In this document: piece after piece, positions 12,301-22,885 of the stretch
Layout of the letters: each line of letters starts with the position of its first letter
How positions within the stretch are numbered: position 1 is the stretch's first letter
Source of the DNA: Incurvaria masculella
Lineage: Eukaryota; Arthropoda; Insecta; Lepidoptera; Incurvariidae
Assembly: GCA_946894095.1 (NCBI GenBank)
Contig: OX335642.1
Coordinates: 23,881,021 to 23,945,020 of the forward strand
DNA length: 64,000 nt
Reading direction: 5' to 3'
The notes under the pieces: generated by a model
Told to the model about the DNA's origin: nothing
Database searches by the model: none
The model's input: the letters and a program-made list of their open reading frames with translations, nothing else
Translations under genes and position numbers: made by a program

Positions 12301-13189
12301 AAAGCAATAGCGATTTAAAAAGATTATTTAAAAAAAAGTTGTGTCTTTAAATATATCATGCATATCACTATATTGTACACTAAAGGGAAATGTTAGGTAT
12401 TGCCTAAATTTTGATCAGGTGAATTGCTCACAGAAAGTGTCAAGCAAATATATTGTTTTCTACAGTTTCTAAAAAACTACATGTGCCTTTCTAATATGTA
12501 GATGTATATTAAGTACGATTCTAAATACATAAATATAATTTGTAGGTAAGACTCGTGACCCATATTGATTTCGTATTTGTTTCTTTCCCTTTATTGTACA
12601 AGAAGGAATAGAATAAATTTATTTCACTAATTTGTAAGAAGCATGCGATGCAGGTATTGCCATTACATTAGTAAGTACGTAGTAATGTACCGATGTCATT
12701 TAAAGCAAGAGAAAATATTAAAAGGGATTCGACTTACTTTAATCTGTTTTTCGCCTTGAGTGTACAATATATCACGATCAATTAAAAAAAAACACTATTT
12801 TCATTACATGTCTCCTACTTTAATTAATTCAGGTTAGCACATTTCAAACGTAAATGTTTAAAAAAGTTTAAAATACAATTTTTAAAACCAATGTGATATG
12901 GATGTAGAAGCGAGCGTTAAGCAAGGACACGTTAAAAAAAAAAAACTGTAAAAATAATTAGGTACTTTACGAATATACTGCAAGGCTAGATGAACCAGCA
13001 AGCATCCACCAATTTTATTTTTGTATGCATTATCTTAAACACTGTGGACTAACAAAGGCTATGATTACGATAGAAAGGTTTAGAGCAGGTGACAGTAAAC
13101 GTACGGCATAAGAAAGTTTTTTTATCGTTCAAGTCCAGCTTTGCAATATACATATTCAGTAATAAAGTAAGCTGTAAAAATAACTATTA
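9336..13189. other. Patj intron, AT-rich, nothing named
   Basis: Short ORFs at 10164-10520 and 10800-11069 have no domain or splice support. The block CGACGAATTGAGAACCTCCTC at 9918 recurs at 33882, part of an unnamed repeat. Lies between exon 15 and the 1.6-kb exon. Confidence 0.6.
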
Positions 13190-13330
13190 TTAGTTCTTTT
13201 CACAGCTTTCTTTCTATAATTAAATTGTCCTTGCTTCACGGTCGAATGTACATACACATCACGTTTGTTGATTTAAAATTAACAATGTTCGTCTTTTTCA
13301 CTCCACGAATGTTTTTCGCGCTATTTTTTT
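13190..13330. repeat. Dispersed repeat shared with 24735-24860
   Basis: CACAGCTTTCTTTCTATAAT and TTGTCCTTGCTTCACGGTCG are matched at 24748-24790 (ACAGCTTTCTTTCTCAAAAT, TTGTCCTTGCTTCGCGGTCG). Confidence 0.6.
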
Positions 13331-13875
13331 CCAATTTAATATCTTCCAAAGAAAAAGAGATATTTGTTTCACCGCTTTTCACAAATTACGGTAACGGTAC
13401 TTCTTAACCGCAAGGACTGCCAATAAAAACTGATTAAAATAATATTAATTAAATGTGGTTTAGATGGGAGATGTTGCTTAGTTATACCATTTGACAATCG
13501 AATGGTCAATGGGGAAGGAAACTGCCTATTTATCACGACAGGTGGCGACTTACCCTAAAGTACCTGTCAAACTGTCAAAGACCCTACACAATAAAACAGA
13601 ATCTTTTCGAAAATTGTATTCATGTATGTAATTTAAATTATTCATAATCCTCGATATTATTCAGAAAATAAATTATTCTAACGTATGCTAATCAATTGAG
13701 TGAAAGAAAATTAGACAATAACATAAGATATCATATTTAATTTCGAACGGTGTGTTATTACCAGAATAACATTAAAATTTGTGGGAAGACAAATAATAGC
13801 TCTTCTTTTCTTGCTAACTTAATTCTAACTACATCATAGAAATCATCCTTCATAAAAAAATCTCGTTAATAAAAC

Positions 13876-14110
13876 TTGCCAGGAATGACACTTGACGTTT
13901 CTAAGGGAAGGTCGCTCAAACGACACCTACAAAAAGTTTTGTGTTTTCAAGGGGCTCCTTCTTCAAATCAAAATTTTCAGATCGGAAACGTTGGAACCAC
14001 AGACGCACCGTGCGTTCATTTGCGGTGGATGGTTCAAACACGTCATTCGTTCTGCAGCGCTGATGCAACTTAGGTTGATTTATTTGCGCGATATTTCCAC
14101 TTTTCAATCG
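13876..14110 (-). pseudogene. Decayed mariner transposase N-terminal fragment
   Basis: The minus strand codes NERTVRLWFQRFRSENFDLK followed by KEPLENTK, the helix-turn-helix and linker of mariner-type transposases (family form: TVRRWFQRFRSGDFSLEDKP). Nothing of the catalytic domain is seen. It lies in the intron after Patj exon 15. Confidence 0.7.
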
Positions 14111-14516
14111 TAAGACTTAAGCAGAACGATGTCAGAGCAAATTCAAATGAAGCGTAAACAGATGAATAACTAACTTCCAAACAGTTCTCCACTAGCTTCG
14201 ATTGGAAATAAATTCAAATTTGAGTTGAAAGTTGCCCGTATTGATAATTAGCAATTTCATAGGTAACGACCAGATATTATTACTTTTGAATTTAATAAAT
14301 TACACAAATCGACGTTCAAAAATGTGTTTAAAATAACATCGTCATGTAGATAAATTTTGAGACTGCGACTAAAAATATGAAGGTATGATGTACTTGTACG
14401 ATTGTTGAATATAATAGGAAATAAAATTGTGAACTAACAGTAATTTAAAAATCAGAAAATGCCGCGTCGTTTCCCGGTGTGAACAGGCCCTAATAGTGAT
14501 GAGGAATGCACTTTAC

Positions 14517-14599
14517 CTGACTGCTCAGGCTGTTCCCGTTGTCGCCACCCACTATCGCACTGCAGGGAAGAGGCTTGGCCACCCCTATAGTCACAAGCC
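14517..14599 (-). CDS. Patj: Patj exon 15: last strand of PDZ4
   Basis: Two bases complete Gly, then 27 residues: LVTIGVAKPLPCSAIVGG, then DNGNSLSSQ. Fly Patj reads KGVVRIGVAKPLP at this point, so this is the final PDZ strand. Acceptor TTCGACAG|GG, donor CAG|GTAAAG; leaves in phase 0. Too short to appear as an ORF. If the donor is not used the frame stops after nine more codons, which would give a short Patj of about 696 residues; I see no nearby poly(A) signal to support that end. Confidence 0.9.
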
Positions 14600-14852
14600 C
14601 TGTCGAACATAACTATAATTTACTTACTCATTTTAATGTCAAATCTACTTCTTAAAAACACCCAACGATCATCGCCAGGTTTAAGCATTATTTAAAAGAT
14701 ATATTTATCATTCGTAAGTGCAATAATTTGGTTCATACTGAAAACACACCGCCCTGACTAGCTAGCTTTGGCCAAACCACAGAATAACTGCCAAACTACA
14801 GACAGACTCTTTCAAGGTCACGCGGAGTGTCGCTTCTTATAGCCGTCGATAC

Positions 14853-15027
14853 CTTTAGGTGCGGACTTGATGGCGCGCACGGCGAGGGCGAGCGGCGCGC
14901 GCGACACGTCCTCGCCGTTGACGGACAGCAGGCGGTCGCCGGCGGCCAGCCGCCCGTCCGCCGCCGCCGCGCCGCCCGACACCACCGACCGCACCACGAT
15001 CACCGAGCGGCCCGGCTCCGATGGATC
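14853..15027 (-). CDS. Patj: Patj exon 14: body of PDZ4
   Basis: This exon codes 58 residues, DPSEPGRSVIVVRSVVSGGA, then DGRLAAGDRLLSVNGEDVSR and ALAVRAIKSAPK, plus one base. Fly Patj has DTLIVIRSLVPGGVAQLDGR and GDRLLFVNSINLENASLDQA. Acceptor GTTGCAG|GAT, donor AAAG|GTATCG. Enters phase 0, leaves phase 1. Strongly GC-rich, like most of the PDZ-coding exons here. Confidence 0.93.
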
Positions 15028-15126
15028 CTGCAACCGTATTTCTCTCACGTCCGACGTCTACGGCCCAAAGTATCCTGCCGTGCACGAGCGGTTCCTTATC
15101 TTCACCGAGCATCTCGCGTATGTAAT

Positions 15127-15562
15127 TATACAGGGTGTCGTAATGGCCAGTACATTAAATTTGGGAAATGATTATTGGGAACGAAACAAATAAAAAAGTC
15201 TAATCACTTTTTGCTAAGTAGTCTATAAATAAAAAGTTAGACTTTTTTCATGCAAGGTTATTCAATAATTTAAGAACGTAATGGAAGAACGGAACGTTGT
15301 ACGTACTTGGACATGGATAGCTAATATCACACCTACTGTCATGACATTAGCCTGGTACACCACGTGGGATCTAGGGTCCATGTCAAGACCTTCCTTATGC
15401 ATGGTTACAACGTCGCGTCAAATGACATAAGACAAAAACATAAATTTTAAAAATGTATATCTCGGTAACTATACACTTTAGAGAAAAAAAACTTTTTGTC
15501 TCGGAAAAGCATGAGGATTACGCTGGCGAAATTAATGTACTGGCCGTTACGACACCCTGTAT
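15127..15562. mobile_element. MITE with ACAGGGTGTCG terminal repeats
   Basis: Ends TACAGGGTGTCGTAATGGCC and GGCCGTTACGACACCCTGTA are inverted over about 30 bp, with TATA at both borders. A SINE fragment is nested inside. It lies just upstream of Patj exon 14. Confidence 0.75.
15307..15415 (-). mobile_element. SINE 3' fragment nested in a MITE
   Basis: ACATGGATAGCTAATATCAC to TCAAGACCTTCCTTATGC, inside the inverted-repeat element 15127-15562. Confidence 0.6.
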
Positions 15563-15765
15563 AGGCAGAGCTATGTAGAAGGGAGGTGTACAATGTCGTT
15601 TTATGCGGTCGATTCATCGACGATCTTTGACTAAATTCGTGCAGTAACTATAAACACGTCTGCGTGGGTCGACCTCTGCGCACCAATATTTAAAAAACTC
15701 ACGCGCCGTTTGCGATGTTCAACGCGTCAGAGTACAACACGCGCACTCCTACCCGACCTGAGCCG

Positions 15766-16012
15766 GTAGTCTCAGTTCTCACCTAAATTGGCATTTACGT
15801 AACTTCGAAGTTCCGTAAAAACATCAAACTCCATACAAGTTTTTACTAGATATTCTGTGGTTTTACTTCTTCAAGCTGCCAAAGTCAAACTCGGACTTCC
15901 GATTTGTATGAAAACGCGGAGTCGACGTAAACGGCAACGTCGACGTATTTACGGCAACGTTGAGTAAGCTGTCAAATCAAACTCGGACTCGCAAATGGTA
16001 GTTCGCTTAACG
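15766..16012. mobile_element. Truncated copy of the GCCGGTAGTCT MITE
   Basis: Shares GAGCCGGTAGTCTCAGTTCT, ACTAGATATTCTGTGGTTTT and TCGACGTATTTACGGCAACG with 34.7-35.0 kb, in inverse order. One terminal repeat is lost. Confidence 0.7.
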
Positions 16013-16321
16013 CCAAAGGACGAAGAGAAAATGTAATTATATAATGAATTGATATTTATTGATATAATCAATGAAAGTTTTATTTTATTTTTATGATTCT
16101 TGATTTGATATTACTGAAGTTATATAAGATTAAATTTGAGATATTTAAGGACTCTCTAAAAAATTTACTTATATCTGAGTGCCACCTAGCGAAGCCTTTG
16201 ATTTTTATACTAACCTTGTATTTGTATAAACGTACCAACATGAGCTTTAGGCCACAGTTAATACAAATTTAAACAAATGGTAGCTGTCAAAAATGTGTTT
16301 ACACCTGAACCCATTACGAAC

Positions 16322-16461
16322 CAGATAGTCTAGGATGGAGAAGCCAAGTCCCCGGTCTTCCTTCTGCAGCTCTATGAACTCGGGGTGGTCGCTCCACATG
16401 GCAAGCCCGCTCAGCGGCTCCAAAGACCGTGACTTGTTCCGATCCAGATCCGCACTGAACT
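16322..16461 (-). CDS. Patj: Patj exon 13: start of PDZ4
   Basis: Two bases complete Glu, then 46 residues: FSADLDRNKSRSLEPLSGLA, MWSDHPEFIELQKEDRGLGF, SILDYL. Fly Patj has KSRSLEPLTGLAMWSSQP and ELVKGDRGLGFSILDYQ, so identity is very high. Acceptor GATTGCAG|AG is good. The donor is taken as CTG|GTTCGT, which is weak; it is chosen because it gives phase 0 and joins DYL to DPSEP. A better-looking donor CAG|GTGTAA 18-26 bases further is in phase 2 and would break the frame with the next exon. Confidence 0.9.
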
Positions 16462-16639
16462 CTGCAATCAAAAATGTGGGGTCAGTGACTATCTTCAGCT
16501 GGATTCGGCGACCTTTTCTCTGGCATCAGCCCCCGTGACTGGCATAATCTAGACGCCATTTAGCTTGTGCAACGTCTCAGAAGATTAGACCAGCCATATA
16601 TTTCCTATAAGAAAATAAAACTTGATAGGTAATACAGAC

Positions 16640-16902
16640 AATTCTGAATTGCCGCTTCGACCATATTTTCATCCACCATGATGGCACCAAGGCGAGCGGG
16701 CTAAGCCCCACCGAATAATAGGGGAGGGACCTACAGTTTTACGTGGATTTCCAACCATCCAACGGCTCGCATTCGTGACGAAATGCAGATATTCAACTCG
16801 GAAAGAGAAATTGAGTGGTGCAGGAACGGAGCGGGGATCGAACCCATAACCACTGGCATAGAAGGCAAGTGCCTACGCCCCTGAGCTATGAGCTGCTTAA
16901 AG
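16640..16902 (-). mobile_element. SINE with tRNA-like head
   Basis: The head on the minus strand has A box TAGCTCAGGGGCGTAGG and B box GGGTTCGATCCCC. It runs into the common body (TCTCTTTCCGAGTTGAATA, ACTGTAGGTCCCTCCCC). This copy shows the head best; the A-rich tail side is cut. Confidence 0.75.
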
Positions 16903-17038
16903 AGCTAGTGGCAAATCCAAACACTTATGCGTCTGTTTCTTAGTTCTCCCAAAGACTTGCCATGGATGACGACTTAAAACATCAAAAATATTCACATTAG
17001 CATTTACAAAGTTAATGATGAAGGCATCGGTTACTAAC

Positions 17039-17165
17039 CGTCACGGGCGGCAGCCGATAGCACGGTGTTAGCACTACAAATAGATGCCACTGAACTCTCA
17101 GACTTGGCTTTGATGAGACGCTGCGGTGGCATTAGTAGATTTTGGAGACTTCCACCCAGAATATT
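17039..17165 (-). CDS. Patj: Patj exon 12: linker between PDZ3 and PDZ4
   Basis: This exon codes 42 residues, NILGGSLQNLLMPPQRLIKA then KSESSVASICSANTVLSAAA, RD, plus one base. It matches fly Patj LSNNFENLLPATDRLVKAKSDGS-like sequence, a conserved linker. Acceptor GATTTCAG|AAT, donor GACG|GTTAGT; it enters in phase 0 and leaves in phase 1. The Lys/Ser motif KAKSES is a possible phosphorylation region by comparison with fly Patj (inference). Confidence 0.9.
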
Positions 17166-17408
17166 CTGAAATCAATTTACAAAGACACTCAACATTATAT
17201 ACAGTTTTGGAGGTGACATGTCGTGCCCTCAAAGCTATTTTTGTGAACTTCACGCTATTTCTCTAATATGTTCTAGAAAACTACAGCAACATTATTGAAC
17301 AAAGTGACAAACAGCATGTTTCATTATTATCTTGATCAAGTTTAGGAGATCTAAACGAGTTGGCCATACCGAGTACAAAGGAAGAGATCTATGAGCGTGT
17401 TTATTTTC

Positions 17409-17957
17409 TTAAGGTGGCCCAACCCGGCGGGCCCAACTCATTCGCGGGCACGGTACAAAACCGTGCTGTTGCGCTCTGGGACCTTCTCTGTTTCAAAGAA
17501 TAAGACAGGCTCCGTGATGAGGAAGATGCAACATGTCCACAAAAAAGACAATGTGCATAGTGTATGATTTGGTAAGATTTACGAAAATTTTAATTTCAAA
17601 ACGACTTATAGCTAAAAGTAAACCACGACCGCTGTAGTAAAAAATCGAACAAAAACCAAATAGATTATAAATCTTGATTAAATAAGCTATGTCTGATGAC
17701 TAATCTTTTTAAGATGTCTTACTTTATCATTGCGTAATCCACCTCCAAAGTTATAGTAAAAAACGCGCGAAAAATGCGAACTTTCAGACCTTATAACTTC
17801 GAAACCAAACACAATTTTACAATGCCGATGGTCATCAGACATCTAGTTCGATCAAATAAAGCTATTTTGAGCAAAACTTTGGATCTCTGACAAGAAATAT
17901 GGGCGTGATCTTCTTTCCCCTTTTGTATGGGGAGATGAGCGGGATGGGCCACCTTAA
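17409..17957 (+). mobile_element. TTAA-flanked MITE, intact copy
   Basis: The 541-bp element has ends GGTGGCCCAACCCGG and its inverse GGGATGGGCCACC, both flanked by TTAA (17409-17412, 17954-17957), the target duplication of piggyBac-type transposons. No ORF. Two other copies are at 682-1213 and 61891-62432. Confidence 0.8.
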
Positions 17958-18788
17958 GAAATGTAATCAATTAATTATTATGGTTTTCCAATAAATATAT
18001 TTTTTACCGTTTATGTGTTATTATTTTGGATGCCTACATCAAATTAACACGAAGTCTTTCTTAAATAGCTTTTATATATTTTTATAAAATATATGATTTA
18101 TTTTGTATTTTCAGTTTAATAGTTACTTGCAAGTAATCTAGCTTCATGGCTGTATTTTAAGATTTTTAATTTTGTAACATTTTGAGCTCAAATGTCACTT
18201 CTACCTGAGGCTGCATGTTAATCAATCTATAAACTTCTTCTTTATTGGTTCGTTTTTACGACTCCGCGTGTGTTTGTTTTTACGAACATATTGCTAATTT
18301 TAATTGTGGTACCAAAGTGGATAAAAAAACCATCGAGGATGGTTTCATCAGTTTCATCATCTGAGTATTTTTTGGCCATATCAGTTATAAAAGTAACATT
18401 TTAAATTAAAAGTACCTCGGTTCAAAACAAAATGCGTTACAATTTTATAGAGTTATGTTAAGAAGACAATTAAATTCATCGTTTTTTTTTTTCATTTCGA
18501 ATATTTCTGATATTTAAATTATTGGAACCAAAATCAATTAGAACTTCGTCGTCTTTCGCGTCGTCATTCGTCTTTCGCGGGTTCAAAAATAATAATCTCT
18601 TTTATTAAAATATTTAATTCCAAAAGGAAAATGTTAAGCATAATTATTCAAATAACAACAGCACAGGGCATCATTTTATTGGAGACAGGGACCACTTGAT
18701 TGTAAAAACAGACTGCATATAAAATACTTCTGAGATATTCTTACAATAAGTTCGTATCTTTGTTAGTATTTAAAATGTATCCACCCAC

Positions 18789-18944
18789 CCTGGCATGGAA
18801 CGCGGTGCAGTGCTGCGCAGTGTCGATGACCTGAGCGGCGGCGCCTCGTCTCCTCGCGCACACGAGCTGCACCGGCGCCAGCACGCTGCGCAGCCGCGAC
18901 ACCACCTCCACGTGGTGCACGCCCAGCACCCGCCATCCGTTCAC
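18789..18944 (-). CDS. Patj: Patj exon 11: C-terminal part of PDZ3
   Basis: This exon codes 52 residues: VNGWRVLGVHHVEVVSRLRS, then VLAPVQLVCARRRGAAAQVI and a tail ending AFHAR. Fly Patj has VNGERLLGMNHLEVVAILKE and RMVCGRNR. Acceptor CCTGCAG|GTG (18944), donor AGG|GTGGGT (18789). Phase 0 at both ends. The domain closes with the expected helix 2 and last strand. The tail after RRRG is specific to this lineage as far as I can tell. Confidence 0.92.
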
Positions 18945-19189
18945 CTGCAACGTCGACGTTCATGGAATGTGACACGTATGTATGTACGCACGGAATACTC
19001 CTCAATATTCCGTGTATGTACGTATGATCGACCGCGAATAAGTATAAATGTATATATACACAAATATTGATACATATTTATATTAAATATTTATTATTAG
19101 CTATGTATTTTATCTGTGTGTAATAGTATTAGAATGTAAGTATATGTATTCTTGTTGAGTATATAGATATCTTTATTCATAAAAAATCT

Positions 19190-19290
19190 TACTTCTTTTA
19201 GCCTTTTTTGTCTGCCGCCTCGCACCTTTCCTACATCCCAAGGGTAGGTAGGAAGAGAATGCCTTTTGGCATTAGGCCCGCCTATTGTAA
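19190..19290 (+). mobile_element. LINE 3' UTR fragment
   Basis: Contains CATCCCAAGGGTAGGTAGGA, GAATGCCTTTTGGCATTAGG and CCCGCC, shared with the LINE end at 39.1 kb. It lies in the intron between Patj exons 10 and 11. Confidence 0.5.
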
Positions 19291-19841
19291 GCATAGTGAC
19301 GAGTGACAGACCGTACAGGCGAAATTCTCAAAAAGTACAGCATTAGAACTGTATTTCAACCGGCCAAGAAGGTGGGGTAACTTCTGAGATCGGTGGTTAT
19401 TATTATTATTTACTTCCCGCAGCCATCGATATAATCTTCGAAGCCGCTCGCGGTTGAAAGACAGTGTTCTGCGACCGCGGGCCCCTGACAACGCAGCCAC
19501 TCGCCCTAATGATGGACCGCACGTGACGGTCCAAAACAATATTACTTATTCTGTGCCGAAACGTCAGCCAATACGACCGAAAACACAACTGTGCTAAGCC
19601 AAGTCATTTCCAATATAATTTAAACACCCACAGTGGTCTAAAATATGGTGTAAGAGGAGCGCCGCCGCTTCTACTATGCGCCTCGAAGTCTCGGTAAGTC
19701 TCGGTACAAACTAAAGCGTACAATCAGTCGCGACTTGAGAGTGACTTCTTTCAAGGACACGGCAGAGACGTCGTACTGGTTCTCTAATCTATCTGCGAAT
19801 ACGCTGCTAACAACCGGGTTATACGAAGCATCCATCCGTAC

Positions 19842-20012
19842 CTCCAGAAGCTCGTCGCCGACGCGATAGAGGCCAGCGGCGGCGAGCGGGCCGTGTGGCG
19901 CGACCGCGCGGATGTAATGCCGCGCCTGCACCTCCCGGCCCGCAATCACTCGCACGGTGCCGCACAGAGATATGCCCAGCCCCGTCTCCTTCTCTTTCAT
20001 TATCGTTCCGAC
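19842..20012 (-). CDS. Patj: Patj exon 10: N-terminal part of PDZ3
   Basis: This exon codes 57 residues starting VGTIMKEKETGLGISLCGTV and ending GLYRVGDELLE. Fly Patj PDZ3 reads GGLGISLEGTVDVEGGREV, then HHYIRSILPDGPVG and LRSGDELLE. The GLGI loop is intact. Acceptor TTGCAG|GTC, donor GAG|GTACGG, both phase 0. The break after ELLE| is the same place as the split in PDZ2 (RIVE|VDG), showing a shared intron position between the PDZ repeats. Confidence 0.93.
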
Positions 20013-20082
20013 CTGCAACGTAAGCATAACAAACACGTGCAATGTATACATTGAGGGGTTCTGTGTCATGTAGTTTTTTTAT

Positions 20083-20440
20083 GCAACCTGGCATTGATGG
20101 CTAATACCACACAACTAACGTTATGATATCAGCCCAATACACCACATTCACTAAGGAGGTGCCATGCCAGGACCTTTCCTTTATGAGCACGGCTACATTG
20201 CACTGGATGGAACACCCGGACAATTTTTAATTGCGCTTCGACCAATGCGATGGTACTAACCCGGCGGGCTTGAACCCTACCACTTAGTAAGGCTCCCCTA
20301 CAGTTTTAAATGGATCCGAACCATGGATCAGCTCGCATTCGTGACGAAATGCACTCATTCAACTCAGAAAGAGAAAGAAAGTGGTGCATGAACGGGGCGA
20401 GGATTTTAACCCATAACCATGGCATGAAACCCGGCATGAA
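20083..20440 (-). mobile_element. SINE copy
   Basis: Body and tail match the family (GGTGCCATGCCAGGACCTTT, CATTGCACTGGATGGAACAC). The head is partial. It lies between Patj exons 9 and 10. Confidence 0.7.
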
Positions 20441-20529
20441 AAACGAATCCTCTAGCCTGGATTGATGAGAGAAGGGGGCCTCACACACAAGATATCGTAA
20501 GGTTCCGAATGTGCTGATTGATGAGGGAT

Positions 20530-20985
20530 GGATGGCTCACTATGATATCGTAAGGGTCCGAATGTTTTGATTGATGAGAGAAGAGTGGCTCACAACGATA
20601 TCGTCAGGGTCCGAATGTGCTGATTGATGAGATAAGGGTGGCTCACAATGATATCGTAAGGGTCCGAATGTCCAGGCCAGTCGGTCTCCGCCGCCAGCAG
20701 CTCCCGCCATGAGAGAAGAGTGGCTCACAACGATATCGTCAGGGTCCGAATGTGCTGATTGATGAGATAAGGGTGGCTCACAATGATATCGTAAGGGTCC
20801 GAATGTCCAGGCCAGTCGGTCTCCGCCGCCAGCAGCTCCCGCCATGAGAGAAGAGTGGCTCACAACGATATCGTCAGGGTCCGAATGTGCTGATTGATGA
20901 GATAAGGGTGGCTCACAATGATATCGTAAGGGTCCGAATGTCCAGGCCAGTCGGTCTCCGCCGCCAGCAGCTCCCGCCACTTGTC
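20530..20985 (-). repeat. 135-bp tandem array over the Patj exon 9 donor
   Basis: Units with anchors at 20931, 20796 and 20661 are spaced by 135 bp. Each includes the exon-9 piece AAETDWPGHSDPYDII and two GTGAGC donor-like sites, one after GATATCATT and one after GATATCGTT. A partial run of the inner 45-bp sub-repeat extends to about 20470. The 146-residue ORF across this tract is a wrong-frame reading of the repeat. Confidence 0.88.
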
Positions 20986-21126
20986 CTGGATGGTGCGCGC
21001 GTCGGCCCGCTCGCTCGCGGCGTCCGCGCCCAGCACGATCTCCTGCTCGTCGGACGGGGACGCCGGCGACGCGGGGTGGCGCGCCTCCCAGTCCGGGTCC
21101 GTCTCGATGACCGACGACTCGTCGTA
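20917..21126 (-). CDS. Patj: Patj exon 9: linker before PDZ3
   Basis: This exon codes 70 residues: YDESSVIETDPDWEARHPAS at the start, ARTIQDKWRELLAAETDW in the second half, ending SDPYDII. Fly Patj has YYTDPELSDDAETEIIRKWQKIVGSDVEVI in this place; the KW helix is shared. Acceptor TTTAAG|TAC, donor ATT|GTGAGC, both phase 0. A second donor with identical GTGAGC lies about 45 bp further on in the repeated tract. Very GC-rich, rich in Asp/Glu/Ala. The end of the exon is the first unit of a 135-bp array. Confidence 0.85.
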
Positions 21127-21675
21127 CTTAAATCAGAGAAGGAACTCCTTAGTTCGATCTTGCACGATGGTGACTATATCGAGCAGCGAGTAAGGAACGA
21201 CGGGGGTGGCGATCGGAACGCAGCACGTGGCAGTGTTAATCACTGAATAGAAAGGAAGGAAAAGTGGCATGCGGCCGATATCGCGTCGTTATATGTCAAA
21301 ATTATATATAATTGTATGGGAATCTGGCGGCGTGTCGTATGCCACACAGTAGAAACATCGCGACGGCGCGGCGCGCAAATGTGCTCTAAAAATACGTTTG
21401 TCAAGTCAGTTGCCACCCACACAAACCCTCCAGTACGTCTGTGAATATGTTTGCATGTGGCATGTACGTTTCATTTGGATTGGTAGTTTTTGAAAATTAG
21501 AGACAGCCGGTCCCATAATACGCTCGCTCGATGCCATATCTCCTCCCTTCTTATCCATGGTGTAAATGCACCGACTCCTATGTAGTAATTGCTCTTGCTT
21601 AATCGAATGTTTGTTGCACTTAATAGCGCCCTGTGTAATTCTTACGTATTTTTACATATTCTTAGGTGTAATTGG

Positions 21676-22427
21676 AACTCGATATAGCGCACGCCGTTCA
21701 GGGATATACACACGCTGCAGCCGCTCGTAGCGTCCCGCAGCAGCGCCACCGCTTTGTGGTTGGACACGCCGTTCAGGGATATACTCACCACACTGAAACT
21801 GTAGTTGGGCAGCGAGGTGGCGGAGGGGCTGGGCGGGGGGAGCGGCGAGCGGCGGTCGTCCTGCGCCAGCGCACGCTGCAGCCGCTCGTAGCGTGCGCCG
21901 CGCAGATAGCGCAGCATGCGCAGGCGCACGGTCGCGCCGCGAGCGTCCTGCAGCAGCGTTACCGCCTTGTGGTTGGACATGCCGTTCAGGGATATACTCA
22001 CCACACTGAAACTGTAGTTGGGCAGCGAGGTGGCGGAGGGGCTGGGCGGGGGGAGCGGCGAGCGGCGGTCGTCCTGCGCCAGCGCACGCTGCAGCCGCTC
22101 GTAGCGTGCGCCGCGCAGATAGCGCAGCATGCGCAGGCGCACGGTCGCGCCGCGAGCGTCCTGCAGCAGCGTTACCGCCTTGTGGTTGGACATGCCGTTC
22201 AGGGATATACTCACCACACTGAAACTGTAGTTGGGCAGCGAGGTGGCGGAGGGGCTGGGCGGGGGGAGCGGCGAGCGGCGGTCGTCCTGCGCCAGCGCAC
22301 GCTGCAGCCGCTCGTAGCGTGCGCCGCGCAGATAGCGCAGCATGCGCAGGCGCACGGTCGCGCCGCGAGCGTCCTGCAGCAGCGTTACCGCCTTGTGGTT
22401 GGACACGCCGTTCAGGGATATACTCAC
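21676..22427 (-). repeat. In-frame 213-bp tandem array from Patj exon 8
   Basis: The interval after exon 8 repeats exon 8 minus its first codons with an exact 213-bp (71-codon) period. There are three further full units (ending at donors 22215, 22002 and 21789), then a truncated unit and a fused fragment to about 21676. Full units differ by only a few bases (for example VALLRDA/VTLLQDA). All are open in the sense frame. The antisense strand is open too, a by-product of GC-rich repetition. Confidence 0.93.
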
Positions 22428-22643
22428 CACACTGAAACTGTAGTTGGGCAGCGAGGTGGCGGAGGGGCTGGGTGGGGGGAGCGGCGAGCGGCGGTCGTCC
22501 TGCGCCAGCGCACGCTGCAGCCGCTCGTAGCGTGCGCCGCGCAGGTAGCGCAGCATGCGCAGGCGCACGGTCGCGCCGCGAGCGTCCCGCAGCAGCGCCA
22601 CCGCCTTGTGGTTGGACACGCCATTCAGGGATATGCCGTCCAC
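22428..22643 (-). CDS. Patj: Patj exon 8: C-terminal part of PDZ2
   Basis: This exon codes 72 residues starting VDGISLNGVSNHKAVALL, then LRYLRGARYERLQRALAQ and a Ser/Pro-rich tail ending YSFSV. Fly Patj has VDGQSLQGYSNHQAVELL and LERYLRGPKFEQLQQAIA. Acceptor TATTAAG|GTG (weak pyrimidine tract), donor GTG|GTGAGT (strong), both phase 0. The donor also reads in frame, and the next tandem unit starts immediately after it, so the ORF continues open to about 21.69 kb. The first donor gives the conventional protein; later donors at 22215, 22002 and 21789 would add 71, 142 or 213 residues. Confidence 0.92.
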
Positions 22644-22764
22644 CTTAATACAATAAGATATTTTGATTTAACATGCGCTGAAACACAATTTAAAAAGTAA
22701 AGCCTTCGAAAATCTAACGTTTTGGGATGAAAGTTCGACTTGCTGCCGTATCGAGCTCTTTTCT

Positions 22765-22866
22765 CAATAATAATAGTATATTAAAAATATATTAATATAT
22801 TAATATTAATATTAATATATTAATATTATATATTAATAATAGTATATTAATAATAATAGTAATTTC
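22765..22866. repeat. AT-only palindromic tract
   Basis: Runs of AATATT, ATTAAT and TAATAATAG with several self-complementary stretches, 120 bp upstream of the acceptor of Patj exon 8. Confidence 0.8.
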
Positions 22867-22885
22867 AAAAGTAACTGAAATTACT

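Noticed and set aside
20540..20980. 146-codon minus ORF of MAGAAGGGDRLAWTFGPLRY repeats
   Set aside because: Wrong-frame reading of the 135-bp array; the true frame gives the KWRELLAAETDW linker.
21672..22700. 342-codon plus-strand ORF with HAVQGYTHHTETVVGQRGGG repeats
   Set aside because: It is the antisense reading of the GC-rich exon-8 array; the sense strand carries the PDZ sequence.
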